DNA of 64,000 nt from Synechococcus sp. WH 7803 (GCA_000063505.1 CT971583.1:434001-498000); one strand, 5' to 3'; positions 19,857-29,057 are shown, counted from the first letter of the stretch. The notes: generated from the sequence alone by a model not told the origin. Numbers and translations are program-made.

Positions 19857-21305
19857 TCAATCTGGTCGCAGCCGCTGCAGTGAACTCCACGGTTCTAGGG
19901 CCTGGAACACCTGCTCCCCCCAGCTGCGGCTTCGGACCCGGCCATCCAGAATGGCCAGACGGCCGCCACTGCGCCTGAGAGGGGCAATGGCCGGTATCAG
20001 GATCGCGAGAGCCTCCGGGAGGAGTAGGTCTCTGAACCAGTCGCGACCTTGCTTTTTTAAGACTTTCACGCGCGCCGCAGTGAGTGGATCTTCCAGGCTT
20101 GCGATCGGCAGCAGGGCTGTGATGAGCTGATCCGGTTCAGGCAGGGTTGGTTGATGGGTCATCCACCAGCTCCACGTGGTGCAAATCACCCCATTGGGTT
20201 TGTCGCAGGCTCGATCCAGGGTCACCCTGCTCCCGAATTCCGCCGCCAGTTCGCTGGCCAGTCGCTGCAGCAGGGCTGTGTCATCAGCAAGAACCACTGT
20301 TAGGCCCGAGCGGCCAAGGATGAGGCGCCGGCATTGATCGAGCAGATGGCTGGCGTAGATCTCTGTGTTGGGCAGGGGTTGCCTTCGGGGCGCGTAGATC
20401 GGGATCGGTTCACTGCGTGGCGGCTCGCGCAGATCAATGCGAACGACAGGATCGTCACGGTCGGCAGGTGCGCTGCTTGAGGCTCTGCGGAATCCCCCAT
20501 CGCCATGAATCAAAGTCCAAGGCCGGTGCTTGAACAGGTCTCGGATGACCTCAAGCGGTTCCAGGGGCTGAAGCGTCCATTGCCACTGCAGGTGTTCATG
20601 GTCGAGTCGGGCCCAGCTCGCCCAGGTGTCCACTCCCATGGTGGCGAGGTGATTCCAGGGTTCCGGCGCCTGGCCGGTCAATTGCAGTAAGTCGCGGACG
20701 CTGGTCAGGGCGCTGTCGGGCATGGAGAGCTGACGGCCCTGGCTGGACCCACGGGCAAACAGTTGCCGGCTCAAGCGTTCATGCAGGTCTAGAAGTCCTT
20801 GGCCAGTGGCCGGAAAGGCGGTTCTGAGCTCTTCCCAGTGGCGCGCTTCGAGCTGCACGGCCATGGCCTCCCGGAGTCGTGCAGCCAGATGTTCAGCTTC
20901 TGGAATCACCAGGTGGTCGTCGTCCCGGAGGTGCCCCAGGCGGTACGCCGTGATCAGTTGGCTGGGCGTGAGCAGCCACAGTTGATCGCCTGTGGGGGGG
21001 TGAATGCTGCTCCAACATCCGAGCCGTAGATCGCTCTCGAGCAGGCGGGGACGCTCCAGGCTGAGAAAGCGCTGACGTTGCGCTGCATCCAGCACCAGCA
21101 CGGTGTGACGACTCTGAAGGCAGAGGGGAACGAGCAGCGCCAGCCACCAGCGTTCATTGCTGCCGGCCGAGAGCTGGATCCGGGTTTGATCGCGGCGGCG
21201 CAAGCTGCGGCCCACCAGCCGACTCAAAGTCAGTTGATGCTCCCACTGCCCGGCATCCGCGCGGAGCAGATGCTTCAGCTGCTGATGGGCCTGAACTTCC
21301 AACAT
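19857..21305 (-). CDS. degenerate DinG/Rad3-like helicase
   Basis: The 482-aa protein keeps an overall layout like DinG-type superfamily 2 helicases: an early region where Walker A would be (RIQLSAGSNERWWLAL), VIPEAEHLAARL where DEAH is expected, and a late LAILDGRVRSRSWGEQVFQAL that resembles the DinG C-terminal ILDxR..xxxYG motif. GKT is missing and DEAH is changed to PEAE, so ATPase activity is doubtful. Family assignment is moderate. Confidence 0.55.
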   Translation of the reverse strand: MLEVQAHQQLKHLLRADAGQWEHQLTLSRLVGRSLRRRDQTRIQLSAGSNERWWLALLVPLCLQSRHTVLVLDAAQRQRFLSLERPRLLESDLRLGCWSSIHPPTGDQLWLLTPSQLITAYRLGHLRDDDHLVIPEAEHLAARLREAMAVQLEARHWEELRTAFPATGQGLLDLHERLSRQLFARGSSQGRQLSMPDSALTSVRDLLQLTGQAPEPWNHLATMGVDTWASWARLDHEHLQWQWTLQPLEPLEVIRDLFKHRPWTLIHGDGGFRRASSSAPADRDDPVVRIDLREPPRSEPIPIYAPRRQPLPNTEIYASHLLDQCRRLILGRSGLTVVLADDTALLQRLASELAAEFGSRVTLDRACDKPNGVICTTWSWWMTHQPTLPEPDQLITALLPIASLEDPLTAARVKVLKKQGRDWFRDLLLPEALAILIPAIAPLRRSGGRLAILDGRVRSRSWGEQVFQALEPWSSLQRLRPD

Positions 21306-21404
21306 CGGCCAACCCTACGGAGCCTTCCGACAAGCAAGGGTTCAACCTGATCATGCGTGCGGTCTCAAGTGGTGAAGCAACATGGTGGCCTTGGCTGAAC
21401 AGGC

Positions 21405-22310
21405 ATGGGCGAGGAGCGGAGCACGGGGCTGCAGGCTCTTGGAACGGTCGGTGTCGTTGGCCTTGGTCTGATCGGTGGCTCGATCGCTCTCGACCTCCGC
21501 CAGCAGGGTGTGCCGGTGATCGGTCTTGTGCATCGCGAAAGCACAGCGGCGCGAGCCATGGAGCGAGGGCTGGTGGATGCAGTTAGTTGCCAGTTGTCCT
21601 GTCTCAACGACTGCAACACCGTGATCCTGGCGCTTCCGATCGAAGCGCTGCTCAATCCCGAGCCGCAGTTGGTCGAAGCGCTACCAGCCCATGCCGTTGT
21701 CACGGATGTGGCGTCGGTGAAAGGGGCAGTGCTTGAAGCCTGGCGCCACCGTCACCCTCGCTTCGTGGCGGCCCACCCCATGGCGGGTACGGATCAGTCC
21801 GGCGTCGACGCAGGGGTGCTGGGATTGTTCCGAGGCCGCCCGTGGGTGGCAACGCCTGAGTCGGCGACCGATCCTCAGGCCTTGGCCAGCGTGAAAGTGT
21901 TGGCTGAAGGGCTTGGAAGCGACTGGATCACAGCCGATGCTGCTTGCCACGACCAGGCCGTGGCACTGGTGTCCCACCTGCCCGTGATGGTGAGCGCTGC
22001 GTTGTTGAGGGCGGCCAGCGAGGAACGGGATCCAAGGGTTCTGGATCTTGCTCGCCGTCTGGCGTCCAGCGGGTTTGCCGACACCACCCGGGTGGGCGGA
22101 GGCAACCCAGCTCTCGGCACGGCGATGGCGTGCCGCAACACGGCAGCCCTGCTCAAGGCCTTGGCCGCATACCGGTGGAGCCTGGAACAGTTGGAGGAAG
22201 CGATCCTCAGCGGCCACTGGGCTCAGCTGGAGAATGAATTGCACAAGACCAGCACCCTGCGTCCGGGGTTTGTCGAGAAGGGGCCTGGTCCGCTCAGTCC
22301 GCCAGGGTGA
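21405..22310 (+). CDS. tyrA: prephenate/arogenate dehydrogenase
   Basis: TyrA oxidatively decarboxylates prephenate or arogenate towards tyrosine; cyanobacterial enzymes usually prefer arogenate and NADP. The 301-aa product shows the Rossmann motif VGVVGLGLIGGSIALDLR, the segment VTDVASVKGAVLEAW and AAHPMAGTDQSGVDAG with the catalytic-region His. It is 99 bp divergent from the helicase-like gene and overlaps the crtD end by 17 bp tail to tail. Confidence 0.93.
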   Translation: MGEERSTGLQALGTVGVVGLGLIGGSIALDLRQQGVPVIGLVHRESTAARAMERGLVDAVSCQLSCLNDCNTVILALPIEALLNPEPQLVEALPAHAVVTDVASVKGAVLEAWRHRHPRFVAAHPMAGTDQSGVDAGVLGLFRGRPWVATPESATDPQALASVKVLAEGLGSDWITADAACHDQAVALVSHLPVMVSAALLRAASEERDPRVLDLARRLASSGFADTTRVGGGNPALGTAMACRNTAALLKALAAYRWSLEQLEEAILSGHWAQLENELHKTSTLRPGFVEKGPGPLSPPG

Positions 22311-23808
22311 GCGTCCGGCCTCGTTCCTGCATCAGTTGACTGCAGGCCATCAGGGCAGACAGCGTCACGCCTGCGGTTCCTTCGCCGGGGTGAATCGAAT
22401 CACCGCAGAGCCAGAGCTTGCGGATCGGACTGCGACTGGCCAAACCGAACGGACCAAAGCGATCTGGGCTTTGTCCCAGTCCGCCCACCACGCCCTTCGG
22501 GCGACCTGTCCAGTAAGCGAAGCCGCGGGGGGTGGACAACTCGCTGTGCAGCCAGGCCTCGGCCGAAAGCGTCAGGGCTTCTTCAACCCCGCGGCGCATC
22601 TGCCCAAGCACGGTTTGTTTGCGCTTCTGGTAGGCCTCTTCCGGCAAGTCATGCCATCCCTCAGGGGTGGTGAACACGCTGGCGATCACTGTGGCCTCGC
22701 CAGCGGGGGCACGGCCATCCCCCTCGCTGCTGATCGAGAGAAAGAGTGATCCGGGAGTGTCCCAGTCGCACTGCAGATGGCCTGGACAGGCTTCAGGAAG
22801 ATCACGCCGGTGCACGGCTCCGTAGAACACCAGCGCCCCACTCGGAGCGTCGAGGGTTTGCAGGTGGCGGCGATAGGACGCGCCGAGCAGGTTGCTGTCT
22901 GGAATTAAAGAGGGCAAGCACTGAGGCGGAAGACTGCACACCACATCGGCCGCTTGCAGGGACCGTTGCCCACCGCCCGGTTGCTCGATCTGCACGGTCC
23001 AGCTGTCGCCGCTGTGCTGTCGCTCCATCAAGACGGCGCGATGGCGTAGAAGCACCTCGGCGCCATCGCGCTGAAGGGAGCGCAAGAGCTGGTCGCTCAG
23101 GCTCTGCATCGATCCCTGCAGGTGCCAGAGGCCTAAGGGGGCCTGACACATCTGCAGAACGGTGGCTCCATAGAGCGCTGCCGTTTGATCGGCCGGCTGC
23201 TGGGAATAGAGCCTGAGCTGGAGATCGAGAAAACGGCGCAAGCGAAGGTTGCTGGCGCAGCCGCAGAGTCTCAGAAGGTCGGCAACAGTGAGCAGGCTGA
23301 GGGGTGCTGAGGCGAGATTGCCGGGGGTGAGTGCCTTGAGCGTCCGGCTCAGATCCCAGCCTGAACGCACGGGCAGCACGGGGTCGGCTGCGGCGAATTG
23401 CCAGTTCTGGCGATGAATCCAGCTGCAGAGATCCCAGAACCGCTCCGTTCCAGGGAATTGACGCGACCGTTCCTCCCGCCAGCGTTGGGGGTCATGCCAG
23501 AGGTGGATGGGGGGTGATCCATCATTCAGATTCACCACACAGCCAGGGTCGAGGCGTTCCGCGGCCGGTGGCTCCAGGCCCAAATGGCGGAACAGGCGGG
23601 CATGGCTTCCACCCGGTTCCAGACCTGCCACCTGCGTGGCGCCAACGTCGAAGGTGTAGCGCCCTCGCTTGAACGTTCCAGCGCAGCCTCCAAGCTGGTG
23701 ATGGGCTTCCAAGAGGGTTACCGACAGCCCTTCGCGGGCCAGCAAGGCCGCGGCAGTGAGGCCGGCAATTCCGCCTCCGATCACAATCGCGTCGCGGGAG
23801 CTGTCCAT
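22294..23808 (-). CDS. crtD: carotenoid C-3',4' desaturase CrtD-like FAD oxidoreductase
   Basis: The 504-aa flavoprotein (ATG 23808) has the dinucleotide-binding motif AIVIGGGIAGLTAAALLARE, then CAGTFKRGRYTFDVGATQV and a C-terminal LWLCGDSIHPGEGTAGVTLS FAD segment. The TFDVGATQVAGLEPGG stretch fits the cyanobacterial CrtD group (Synechocystis slr1293) better than CrtH. The frame is open 80 codons further up but overlaps the divergent kinase gene. The natural substrate in a strain that may lack myxoxanthophyll is uncertain. Confidence 0.78.
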   Translation of the reverse strand: MDSSRDAIVIGGGIAGLTAAALLAREGLSVTLLEAHHQLGGCAGTFKRGRYTFDVGATQVAGLEPGGSHARLFRHLGLEPPAAERLDPGCVVNLNDGSPPIHLWHDPQRWREERSRQFPGTERFWDLCSWIHRQNWQFAAADPVLPVRSGWDLSRTLKALTPGNLASAPLSLLTVADLLRLCGCASNLRLRRFLDLQLRLYSQQPADQTAALYGATVLQMCQAPLGLWHLQGSMQSLSDQLLRSLQRDGAEVLLRHRAVLMERQHSGDSWTVQIEQPGGGQRSLQAADVVCSLPPQCLPSLIPDSNLLGASYRRHLQTLDAPSGALVFYGAVHRRDLPEACPGHLQCDWDTPGSLFLSISSEGDGRAPAGEATVIASVFTTPEGWHDLPEEAYQKRKQTVLGQMRRGVEEALTLSAEAWLHSELSTPRGFAYWTGRPKGVVGGLGQSPDRFGPFGLASRSPIRKLWLCGDSIHPGEGTAGVTLSALMACSQLMQERGRTLTLAD

Positions 23809-23844
23809 GACGGCATGCTGGCAGCTGCCTTCCGGTGCTTGTGG

Positions 23845-24726
23845 ATGCGGGATCAGCTCGAGCAGATCCTTTCCAAGGAAAGAGACCTGTTGCGGGGGCG
23901 TTGCCTGACGTCCGTCGAGCCTGTTGGCGGTGGTGAAGTCGGAGCTTGTTGGAGAGCAGACCTGAGTGACGGCAGCGCTTGGTTCCTCAAGGTCTCTGAT
24001 CCTGCCTCTCTTGAGGCTGAGCAGCGGGGGCTGCGGTCCTTGCGCCAATGGTCTGATGCTGACCTTGTGGAGGTCGTGGATGTGCTGGCGTGGCTTCCCC
24101 TAGAGCCTCAGGGGATTTTGGTGCTCCCTTGGTGGGAGATGGGGACTGGCGATCAGTTCAACCTCGGCCGAGGGCTGGCCCGTTTGCACCGGAGGTCGTC
24201 GCTGAACGGTCCTTCACGGTTTGGTTGGGACCATGACGGCTTTATCGGTCTCGGTCCCCAGCCGGCCGGATGGAGTGAAGACTGGGGTGAGGCCTTTGTT
24301 GCGCTGCGTTTGAAGCCTCAGCTGCGCTTGGCTGAGGCCTGGGCATTGCATGAAAACGACTGGTCATCTCTTGTTGCTCCGCTGGCCCAGTGGCTTGGCG
24401 ACCATGCTCCAGATCCCTGTCTGGTTCATGGGGATCTATGGGCGGGCAATGCCGGTGTGCTGGCGGATGGACGGGGGCTGCTGATCGATCCCGCCAGCTG
24501 GCGGGCTGATCGCGAGGTCGATCTCGCCATGACACAACTCTTCGGCGGTTTTTCTCGCCGTTTCTATGAGGGGTACAGCAGAGAATGGCCTTTACCAGAG
24601 GGTTTTGAGCAACGAGTCGACGCCTTGAATCTCTACCACTTGCTCAATCACGCCAATTTATTTGGAGGTGGCTACCGCGATCGCTGTCGCCAGGTGATTA
24701 AACGGCTTCAAAAGACGCTTCTCTAA
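23845..24726 (+). CDS. fructosamine/ketosamine-3-kinase family protein
   Basis: This 293-aa kinase probably phosphorylates sugar-modified (glycated) amines and helps repair glycated proteins. Features are a Lys-containing N-lobe (SAWFLKVSDPASLEAEQRGL), the catalytic loop LVHGDLWAGNAGV and the metal-binding LLIDPASWRADREVDLAMTQ. These are diagnostic for the family. The start at 23845 puts 36 bp between it and the divergent crtD. Confidence 0.85.
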   Translation: MRDQLEQILSKERDLLRGRCLTSVEPVGGGEVGACWRADLSDGSAWFLKVSDPASLEAEQRGLRSLRQWSDADLVEVVDVLAWLPLEPQGILVLPWWEMGTGDQFNLGRGLARLHRRSSLNGPSRFGWDHDGFIGLGPQPAGWSEDWGEAFVALRLKPQLRLAEAWALHENDWSSLVAPLAQWLGDHAPDPCLVHGDLWAGNAGVLADGRGLLIDPASWRADREVDLAMTQLFGGFSRRFYEGYSREWPLPEGFEQRVDALNLYHLLNHANLFGGGYRDRCRQVIKRLQKTLL

Positions 24727-24733
24727 CGATTTC

Positions 24734-24754
24734 GAGGGGGATGTGATCCCCCTC
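24734..24754. terminator. shared hairpin between convergent genes
   Basis: GAGGGGGAT and ATCCCCCTC pair perfectly around a GTG loop. It lies in the 37-bp gap between the convergent ketosamine kinase and CAAD genes. Neither side has a strong T-run, so termination efficiency is uncertain. Confidence 0.5.
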
Positions 24755-24763
24755 TGCAACGCA

Positions 24764-25138
24764 TCAACCGAGATATTCCTTGCGGAGTGTCTGGATGCGG
24801 GTGACGAGGGCTGAGCGCTTTTCACTGGTGGTGAGGTTTTTCCAGCTCCACTGGCCAACCACCACAACACCCAGAAGCTCCAGCAGACCGGGAACGATCG
24901 GGAGCAGATTGATGGTGTCGAGAATGCCCTTGATCAGGATCTGGGCAACGATCACCGCTGCGAAGATGCCCACCACCTTGCCGATGCGGCCGGCCTGGCC
25001 CCAGTCGACTTTGTCGAGGGTTTCATTCACTTTGCCCAGGATGTCCTTGTACCGCTCCGCGAAGTCAACGCTCTCACCAGCTTGGGCAGCATCTGTGACG
25101 TCGGTGTCATTCACCTGGGTGGTGCTTTCGTCGCTCAT
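24764..25138 (-). CDS. CAAD-domain protein, CURT1-like thylakoid curvature protein
   Basis: The 124-aa protein has an acidic N-terminus, an amphipathic stretch (FAERYKDILGKVNETLDKV) and two hydrophobic segments (about 53-72 and 77-97), then a basic helix. This is the CAAD domain, shared with CURT1 proteins that bend thylakoid membranes and with some cyanobacterial aminoacyl-tRNA synthetases. A free-standing CAAD protein suggests a thylakoid role. It is divergent from the JAMM gene by 11 bp. Confidence 0.85.
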   Translation of the reverse strand: MSDESTTQVNDTDVTDAAQAGESVDFAERYKDILGKVNETLDKVDWGQAGRIGKVVGIFAAVIVAQILIKGILDTINLLPIVPGLLELLGVVVVGQWSWKNLTTSEKRSALVTRIQTLRKEYLG

Positions 25139-25149
25139 GACGCCTTGGC

Positions 25150-25770
25150 ATGGATCTAATGCCAGCTGACCTTATCGACAAGCCTCCGCAAATGCCATGG
25201 CGACTGCGCTTCGATTGGGATTGCCTGATCGTTTTGCGCCGATCGCTTGATGCGGTCGCTCCTAACGAGGGGTGTGCCCTTTTGCTTGGCGATTGCGGTT
25301 CTGAGCTGCGGCTGCGGGTGGTCTGGCCCTGCTGCAACGTTTGGCGTCCTGGCCTTCAGGGGCTGGAGGAGCAACCGGGCTGCGGCGATGGACCGCGGCC
25401 GTCGCGGCAGACGCGGTTCGCTCTGGATCCACGCGAGCAGATCGCGGCGCAACGCTGGGGGCGCCAGCGAGGACTCCATGTGGTCGGGAGTGCCCATTCC
25501 CATCCCGGTGGTGAGCCACGCCCCAGCAGCAATGACAGACGTTGGGCGGCTGCCGATGGGGTGATGGTGATCGACGCTGGTGTTCGCGGCCTGGCGGGAT
25601 GGTGGATGGAGCGATCCACTGCGGGGCCTGCGTCCGCTCCCGCCACACTGGCCAAAGTCCACCCCCTGAGTCTTGTGGGGCCTGAGGGTGCAGCGCTGGG
25701 TAACACTGGCCTGAGTGTTCACAACAGTCGTTGCCGCACCTCCGATGACGGATCCGCGTTCGGTGCCTGA
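25150..25770 (+). CDS. JAMM/MPN+ metalloprotease (M67 family)
   Basis: The 206-aa protein carries a complete JAMM motif: Glu40 in NEGCALLLG, His116 and His118 in AHSHP, Ser126 and Asp129, matching HxH-x7-S-x2-D. Such prokaryotic proteins cleave ubiquitin-like or sulfur-carrier protein extensions. Its end overlaps the next gene, an E1-like enzyme, by 26 bases, which supports a joint role. ATG 25159 is an alternative start. Confidence 0.85.
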   Translation: MDLMPADLIDKPPQMPWRLRFDWDCLIVLRRSLDAVAPNEGCALLLGDCGSELRLRVVWPCCNVWRPGLQGLEEQPGCGDGPRPSRQTRFALDPREQIAAQRWGRQRGLHVVGSAHSHPGGEPRPSSNDRRWAAADGVMVIDAGVRGLAGWWMERSTAGPASAPATLAKVHPLSLVGPEGAALGNTGLSVHNSRCRTSDDGSAFGA

Positions 25771-26908
25771 ACTCAGCTCACAAGAACGGGGCCGCTATGC
25801 CCGCCACCTCACGCTGCCGGAACTTGGGCTTGCCGGTCAGAGGCGCCTGAAGGCGGCCTCCGTGCTCTGCATCGGCGCTGGAGGGCTCGGTTCTCCACTG
25901 CTCCTTTATCTGGCCGCGGCCGGGATCGGGCGACTCGGCATCGTTGACGATGACCGCGTCGATCTCAGCAACCTTCAGCGGCAGGTGATTCATGGCCAGG
26001 CCGCCGTCGGTGAGGGCAAAACCTCCTCCGCCCGCAGAAGGATTTTGGATCTCAATGAGCACTGTGTGGTGGACGAGCATCCCTCCAGGCTGACGCCGGA
26101 GAACGCTCTTTCATTGATCGGGGCCTACGACCTCGTGGTGGATGGTTCGGATAATTTCCCGACCCGGTATCTGATCAGCGACGCCTGCGTGATGCTCGGC
26201 CGACCGTTCGTTTATGGCTCCGTTCAGCGTTTTGAAGGTCAAGTCACGGTGTTCAACCAGGGGCCCCTCTCTCCGGACTACCGCGATCTTGTGCCTCAGC
26301 CACCACCACGAGACCTCGTGCCGTCTTGTGCCGATGGTGGAGTGATGGGCGTGATGCCCGGGCTGATCGGTCTCCTGCAGGCGACGGAAGTGATCAAAGT
26401 GATCACCGGTCTTGGGGAGACCCTCGATGGGCGTTTGCTGCTGGTCGACAGCCTCAGCATGCGTTTCAGAGAGCTCCGCCTCGAACGCCGCCCTCATCGG
26501 CCCGCCATTGAACAACTGGTGGACTACGAGCAGTTCTGCAATCCTGAACGTCCTGTCGAGGGCGAGGAGTCCAAGATCGTGAACAGCATCTCAGTGCGTG
26601 AGCTCAAGGCGTTGCTCGATGAGAGAGCCGACCTGTTGCTCCTGGATGTTCGTCAGCAGGCTGAGGCTGACGTAGCGGTCATTCAGGGATCCCAGCTGTT
26701 TCCCCTGGCGTCGATCGAATCGGGTGACGCCATCGAAGCGATCCGTTCGCTCGCATCCGGACGTGTTGTGTACGTGCACTGCAAGCTGGGCGGGCGATCG
26801 GCCAAGGCCGTTGACCATTTGACGCGCTCTGGAATCCAAGCGGTGAATGTGACGGGGGGAATCGACGCCTGGAGTCAGGAGGTGGACGCTTCGGTGCCCC
26901 GCTATTGA
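25745..26908 (+). CDS. moeB: MoeB/ThiF-type E1-like adenylyltransferase with C-terminal rhodanese
   Basis: The 387-aa protein has an E1-type adenylation domain (CIGAGGLGSPLLLYLAAAGI, DDDRVDLSNLQRQVIHG, DGSDNFPTRYLISDAC, PSCADGGVMGVMPG) and, from about residue 280, a rhodanese domain with active loop VHCKLGGRSA. It would activate the C-terminal glycine of a sulfur carrier (MoaD, ThiS or similar) and transfer sulfur to it. The start at 25745 is chosen over upstream codons for its fit to the family. Which carrier it serves cannot be told here. Confidence 0.86.
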   Translation: MTDPRSVPELSSQERGRYARHLTLPELGLAGQRRLKAASVLCIGAGGLGSPLLLYLAAAGIGRLGIVDDDRVDLSNLQRQVIHGQAAVGEGKTSSARRRILDLNEHCVVDEHPSRLTPENALSLIGAYDLVVDGSDNFPTRYLISDACVMLGRPFVYGSVQRFEGQVTVFNQGPLSPDYRDLVPQPPPRDLVPSCADGGVMGVMPGLIGLLQATEVIKVITGLGETLDGRLLLVDSLSMRFRELRLERRPHRPAIEQLVDYEQFCNPERPVEGEESKIVNSISVRELKALLDERADLLLLDVRQQAEADVAVIQGSQLFPLASIESGDAIEAIRSLASGRVVYVHCKLGGRSAKAVDHLTRSGIQAVNVTGGIDAWSQEVDASVPRY

Positions 26909-26911
26909 GCT

Positions 26912-28108
26912 CTAGTAGTCGACTCCACGTTTGAGATCCACGCCCTGCTCGGCGTAATGCTTGTGGCAGACCATCTCGGAGTGAACACTGGCGAGGTCGA
27001 AATAGGCCGGGGGATGTTTGCAGCGGCCGGTGATGATCACCTCTGTTTCCGCAGGCTTGCGCAGCAGCGCCTGCACGATCGGCTCCACCGGCAGGAGCTC
27101 AAGATCAACGGTTGGATTGAGCTCATCGAGAATCACCGTTTTGTAAAGACCACTGGCGATGGCTGCACGGGCGATTTCCCAGGCCCTCTCCGCTTCCACG
27201 TAGTCGATCGGCTGCTGTTGACCGCGCCAGACGATGGCGTCGCGGCCTGAACGCAGGTGATCCACCAGATGGGGGTAGCTCTCGCGCAAGGCTGCAATCG
27301 CGGCATCTTCGGTGTAGCCGCTGCCCCCTTTGAGCCATTGCAGAATGAGCACGCGATGGCTCTTGTCTTGGCTGATGCCGCGACCGATGGCTTGCAGGGC
27401 TTTGCCAAGGGCGCTGGTGGATTTGCCCTTGCCTTCACCGGTGTAGATCTCAATCCCCCCGGGAGTGCTGAAGGGCACCACAGACTGGTTGTCGTCTGAA
27501 GGCCGACGATGGGCACGCATTTCTGAATGCAGATCGGCAATCTGGATCAGAGGTCTTGGCGCTCCACGGCCGGTCACGATGATTTCCATCCCCTCCGGAC
27601 GGGATGAGAGGGCTTGCACCACATCGTCGATCTCGAGCAGACCGAGATCCAGAACGGGATTGAGTTCGTCGAGCACCACGACGGAGTACAGCGCGCTGGC
27701 AATGGCGCCACGGGCAATGTCCCAGCCCCGTTGAGCCTCCTGCTGATCAAAACGGGTGGCTTCTTCGGCGTTGAAGTAGTCGGCGCGACCCGTTCGCACC
27801 TGGTCAATCAGATGGGGAAAACCCTGTTGCAGCGCTTCGATGGCCGCGTCTTCGTCATAGGCCCGTCCTGGTCCCTTGAGAAATCGCAGCAGCAGAACGC
27901 GGGTGCGGCGCTGCTCGCAGATGCCCAGGCCGATCGTGCGCAGCACGACGCCAAGCGCCGCCTGGCTCTTGCCCTTGCCGTCGCCGTCATACACGTGCAG
28001 CTGGCCAAGACTGCGCTCCCTGCTGTCGGCTGCTGTAACGATGCCAATGCCGCGGTTGCTGCGCCGGCGGGCACCTCCAGAGGTCTCGGATGAGCGTGTT
28101 GCGTCCAT
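26912..28108 (-). CDS. tandem-duplicated CobO/BtuR-like ATP:corrinoid adenosyltransferase
   Basis: The 398-aa protein contains two CobO-type domains in a row. Domain 1 (about 34-210) has the P-loop GDGKGKSQAALG and domain 2 (about 220-398) GEGKGKSTSALG. Each repeats the same pattern: RVLxLxxLKG, a YxEDAAI-like stretch, VxLDELNP, and a late IxTGR. CobO adds the adenosyl group to cob(I)alamin and is normally about 200 aa; a fused pair is unusual. It is 3 bp from the convergent moeB end. Confidence 0.84.
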   Translation of the reverse strand: MDATRSSETSGGARRRSNRGIGIVTAADSRERSLGQLHVYDGDGKGKSQAALGVVLRTIGLGICEQRRTRVLLLRFLKGPGRAYDEDAAIEALQQGFPHLIDQVRTGRADYFNAEEATRFDQQEAQRGWDIARGAIASALYSVVVLDELNPVLDLGLLEIDDVVQALSSRPEGMEIIVTGRGAPRPLIQIADLHSEMRAHRRPSDDNQSVVPFSTPGGIEIYTGEGKGKSTSALGKALQAIGRGISQDKSHRVLILQWLKGGSGYTEDAAIAALRESYPHLVDHLRSGRDAIVWRGQQQPIDYVEAERAWEIARAAIASGLYKTVILDELNPTVDLELLPVEPIVQALLRKPAETEVIITGRCKHPPAYFDLASVHSEMVCHKHYAEQGVDLKRGVDY

Positions 28109-28168
28109 CGACGTCTTCGAGATGGCGCTGCGTACGATCGGAGCATACTGAGATTCCTGCGTTCTTCA

Positions 28169-29020
28169 GTGGCCGAAACGCGCTTCCGTCCATTGGAGTC
28201 CCTGGCCCGGGGTGATCAGGATCGCCTCGAAGCTCTGCGCGGGCTGCTTCGTGCCGCAGGAAGGGTTTGTGTGGCTTACTCCGGCGGAGTGGACAGCACC
28301 CTCGTCGCGGCCATTGCCTGCGAACAATTGGATGACCATGCCTTTGCAGTGACCGGAGTGTCCCCATCGCTTGCGCCCCATCTGCTGGAGGAAGCGCGAC
28401 TCCAGGCCCGCTGGCTCGCGATTCGCCATCTGGAGGTGGAAACCAGGGAATTGGATGATCCGGATTACAGCTCGAATCCAACAGATCGCTGCTTTGCCTG
28501 CAAGCGGGAACTGCATCACCATCTCAAAGACATCGCCAGAGCCGCTGACGGCGCGCTTGTGGTGGACGGCGTGAATCTCGATGACCTCGGAGACCACCGG
28601 CCTGGTATTGAGGCGGCCCGTCAGGCTGGCGTGCGATCACCATTGGCCGAACTCCAGATCGACAAAGCAACGATCCGGCGACTCTCCAAAGCGCTTGGAT
28701 TTCCCTGGTGGGACAAACCGGCCCAGCCCTGTCTTGCGTCGCGATTCCCCTACGGAGAGGTGATCACCCACCAGAGACTGAAGCTGGTCGGAGCGGCGGA
28801 AGCGTTGTTGATTGCTCGAGGGTTTCCGCGGGTGCGCGTTCGTGCGCAGGGGCTTGCCGCTCGCATTGAAGTGCCCACCACCCGGCTTGGTGAGCTTCTC
28901 GAGGAACCGCTGCGCCGCGACCTGGTTCAGGACTTCTTGGCTCTGGGGTTCACCTCGGTGAGCATTGATCTCGAAGGGCTGGTGAGCGGAAAGCTCAACC
29001 GCATGGCGAGCATGCGCTGA
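28169..29020 (+). CDS. larE: LarE-like ATP-dependent sulfur transferase
   Basis: The 283-aa protein has the PP-loop VAYSGGVDSTLVA, TDRCFACKREL and the late PCLASRFPYGEVIT signature. LarE of Lactobacillus adenylates a pyridine dicarboxylate and sacrifices its own Cys sulfur to make the nickel-pincer cofactor; picocyanobacterial homologs may act on another substrate. The start is GTG, 60 bp divergent from the CobO-like gene. Confidence 0.83.
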   Translation: MAETRFRPLESLARGDQDRLEALRGLLRAAGRVCVAYSGGVDSTLVAAIACEQLDDHAFAVTGVSPSLAPHLLEEARLQARWLAIRHLEVETRELDDPDYSSNPTDRCFACKRELHHHLKDIARAADGALVVDGVNLDDLGDHRPGIEAARQAGVRSPLAELQIDKATIRRLSKALGFPWWDKPAQPCLASRFPYGEVITHQRLKLVGAAEALLIARGFPRVRVRAQGLAARIEVPTTRLGELLEEPLRRDLVQDFLALGFTSVSIDLEGLVSGKLNRMASMR

Positions 29021-29057
29021 GATCTCCACACACCAACATGGGTTGGCCGCGCCAGCC

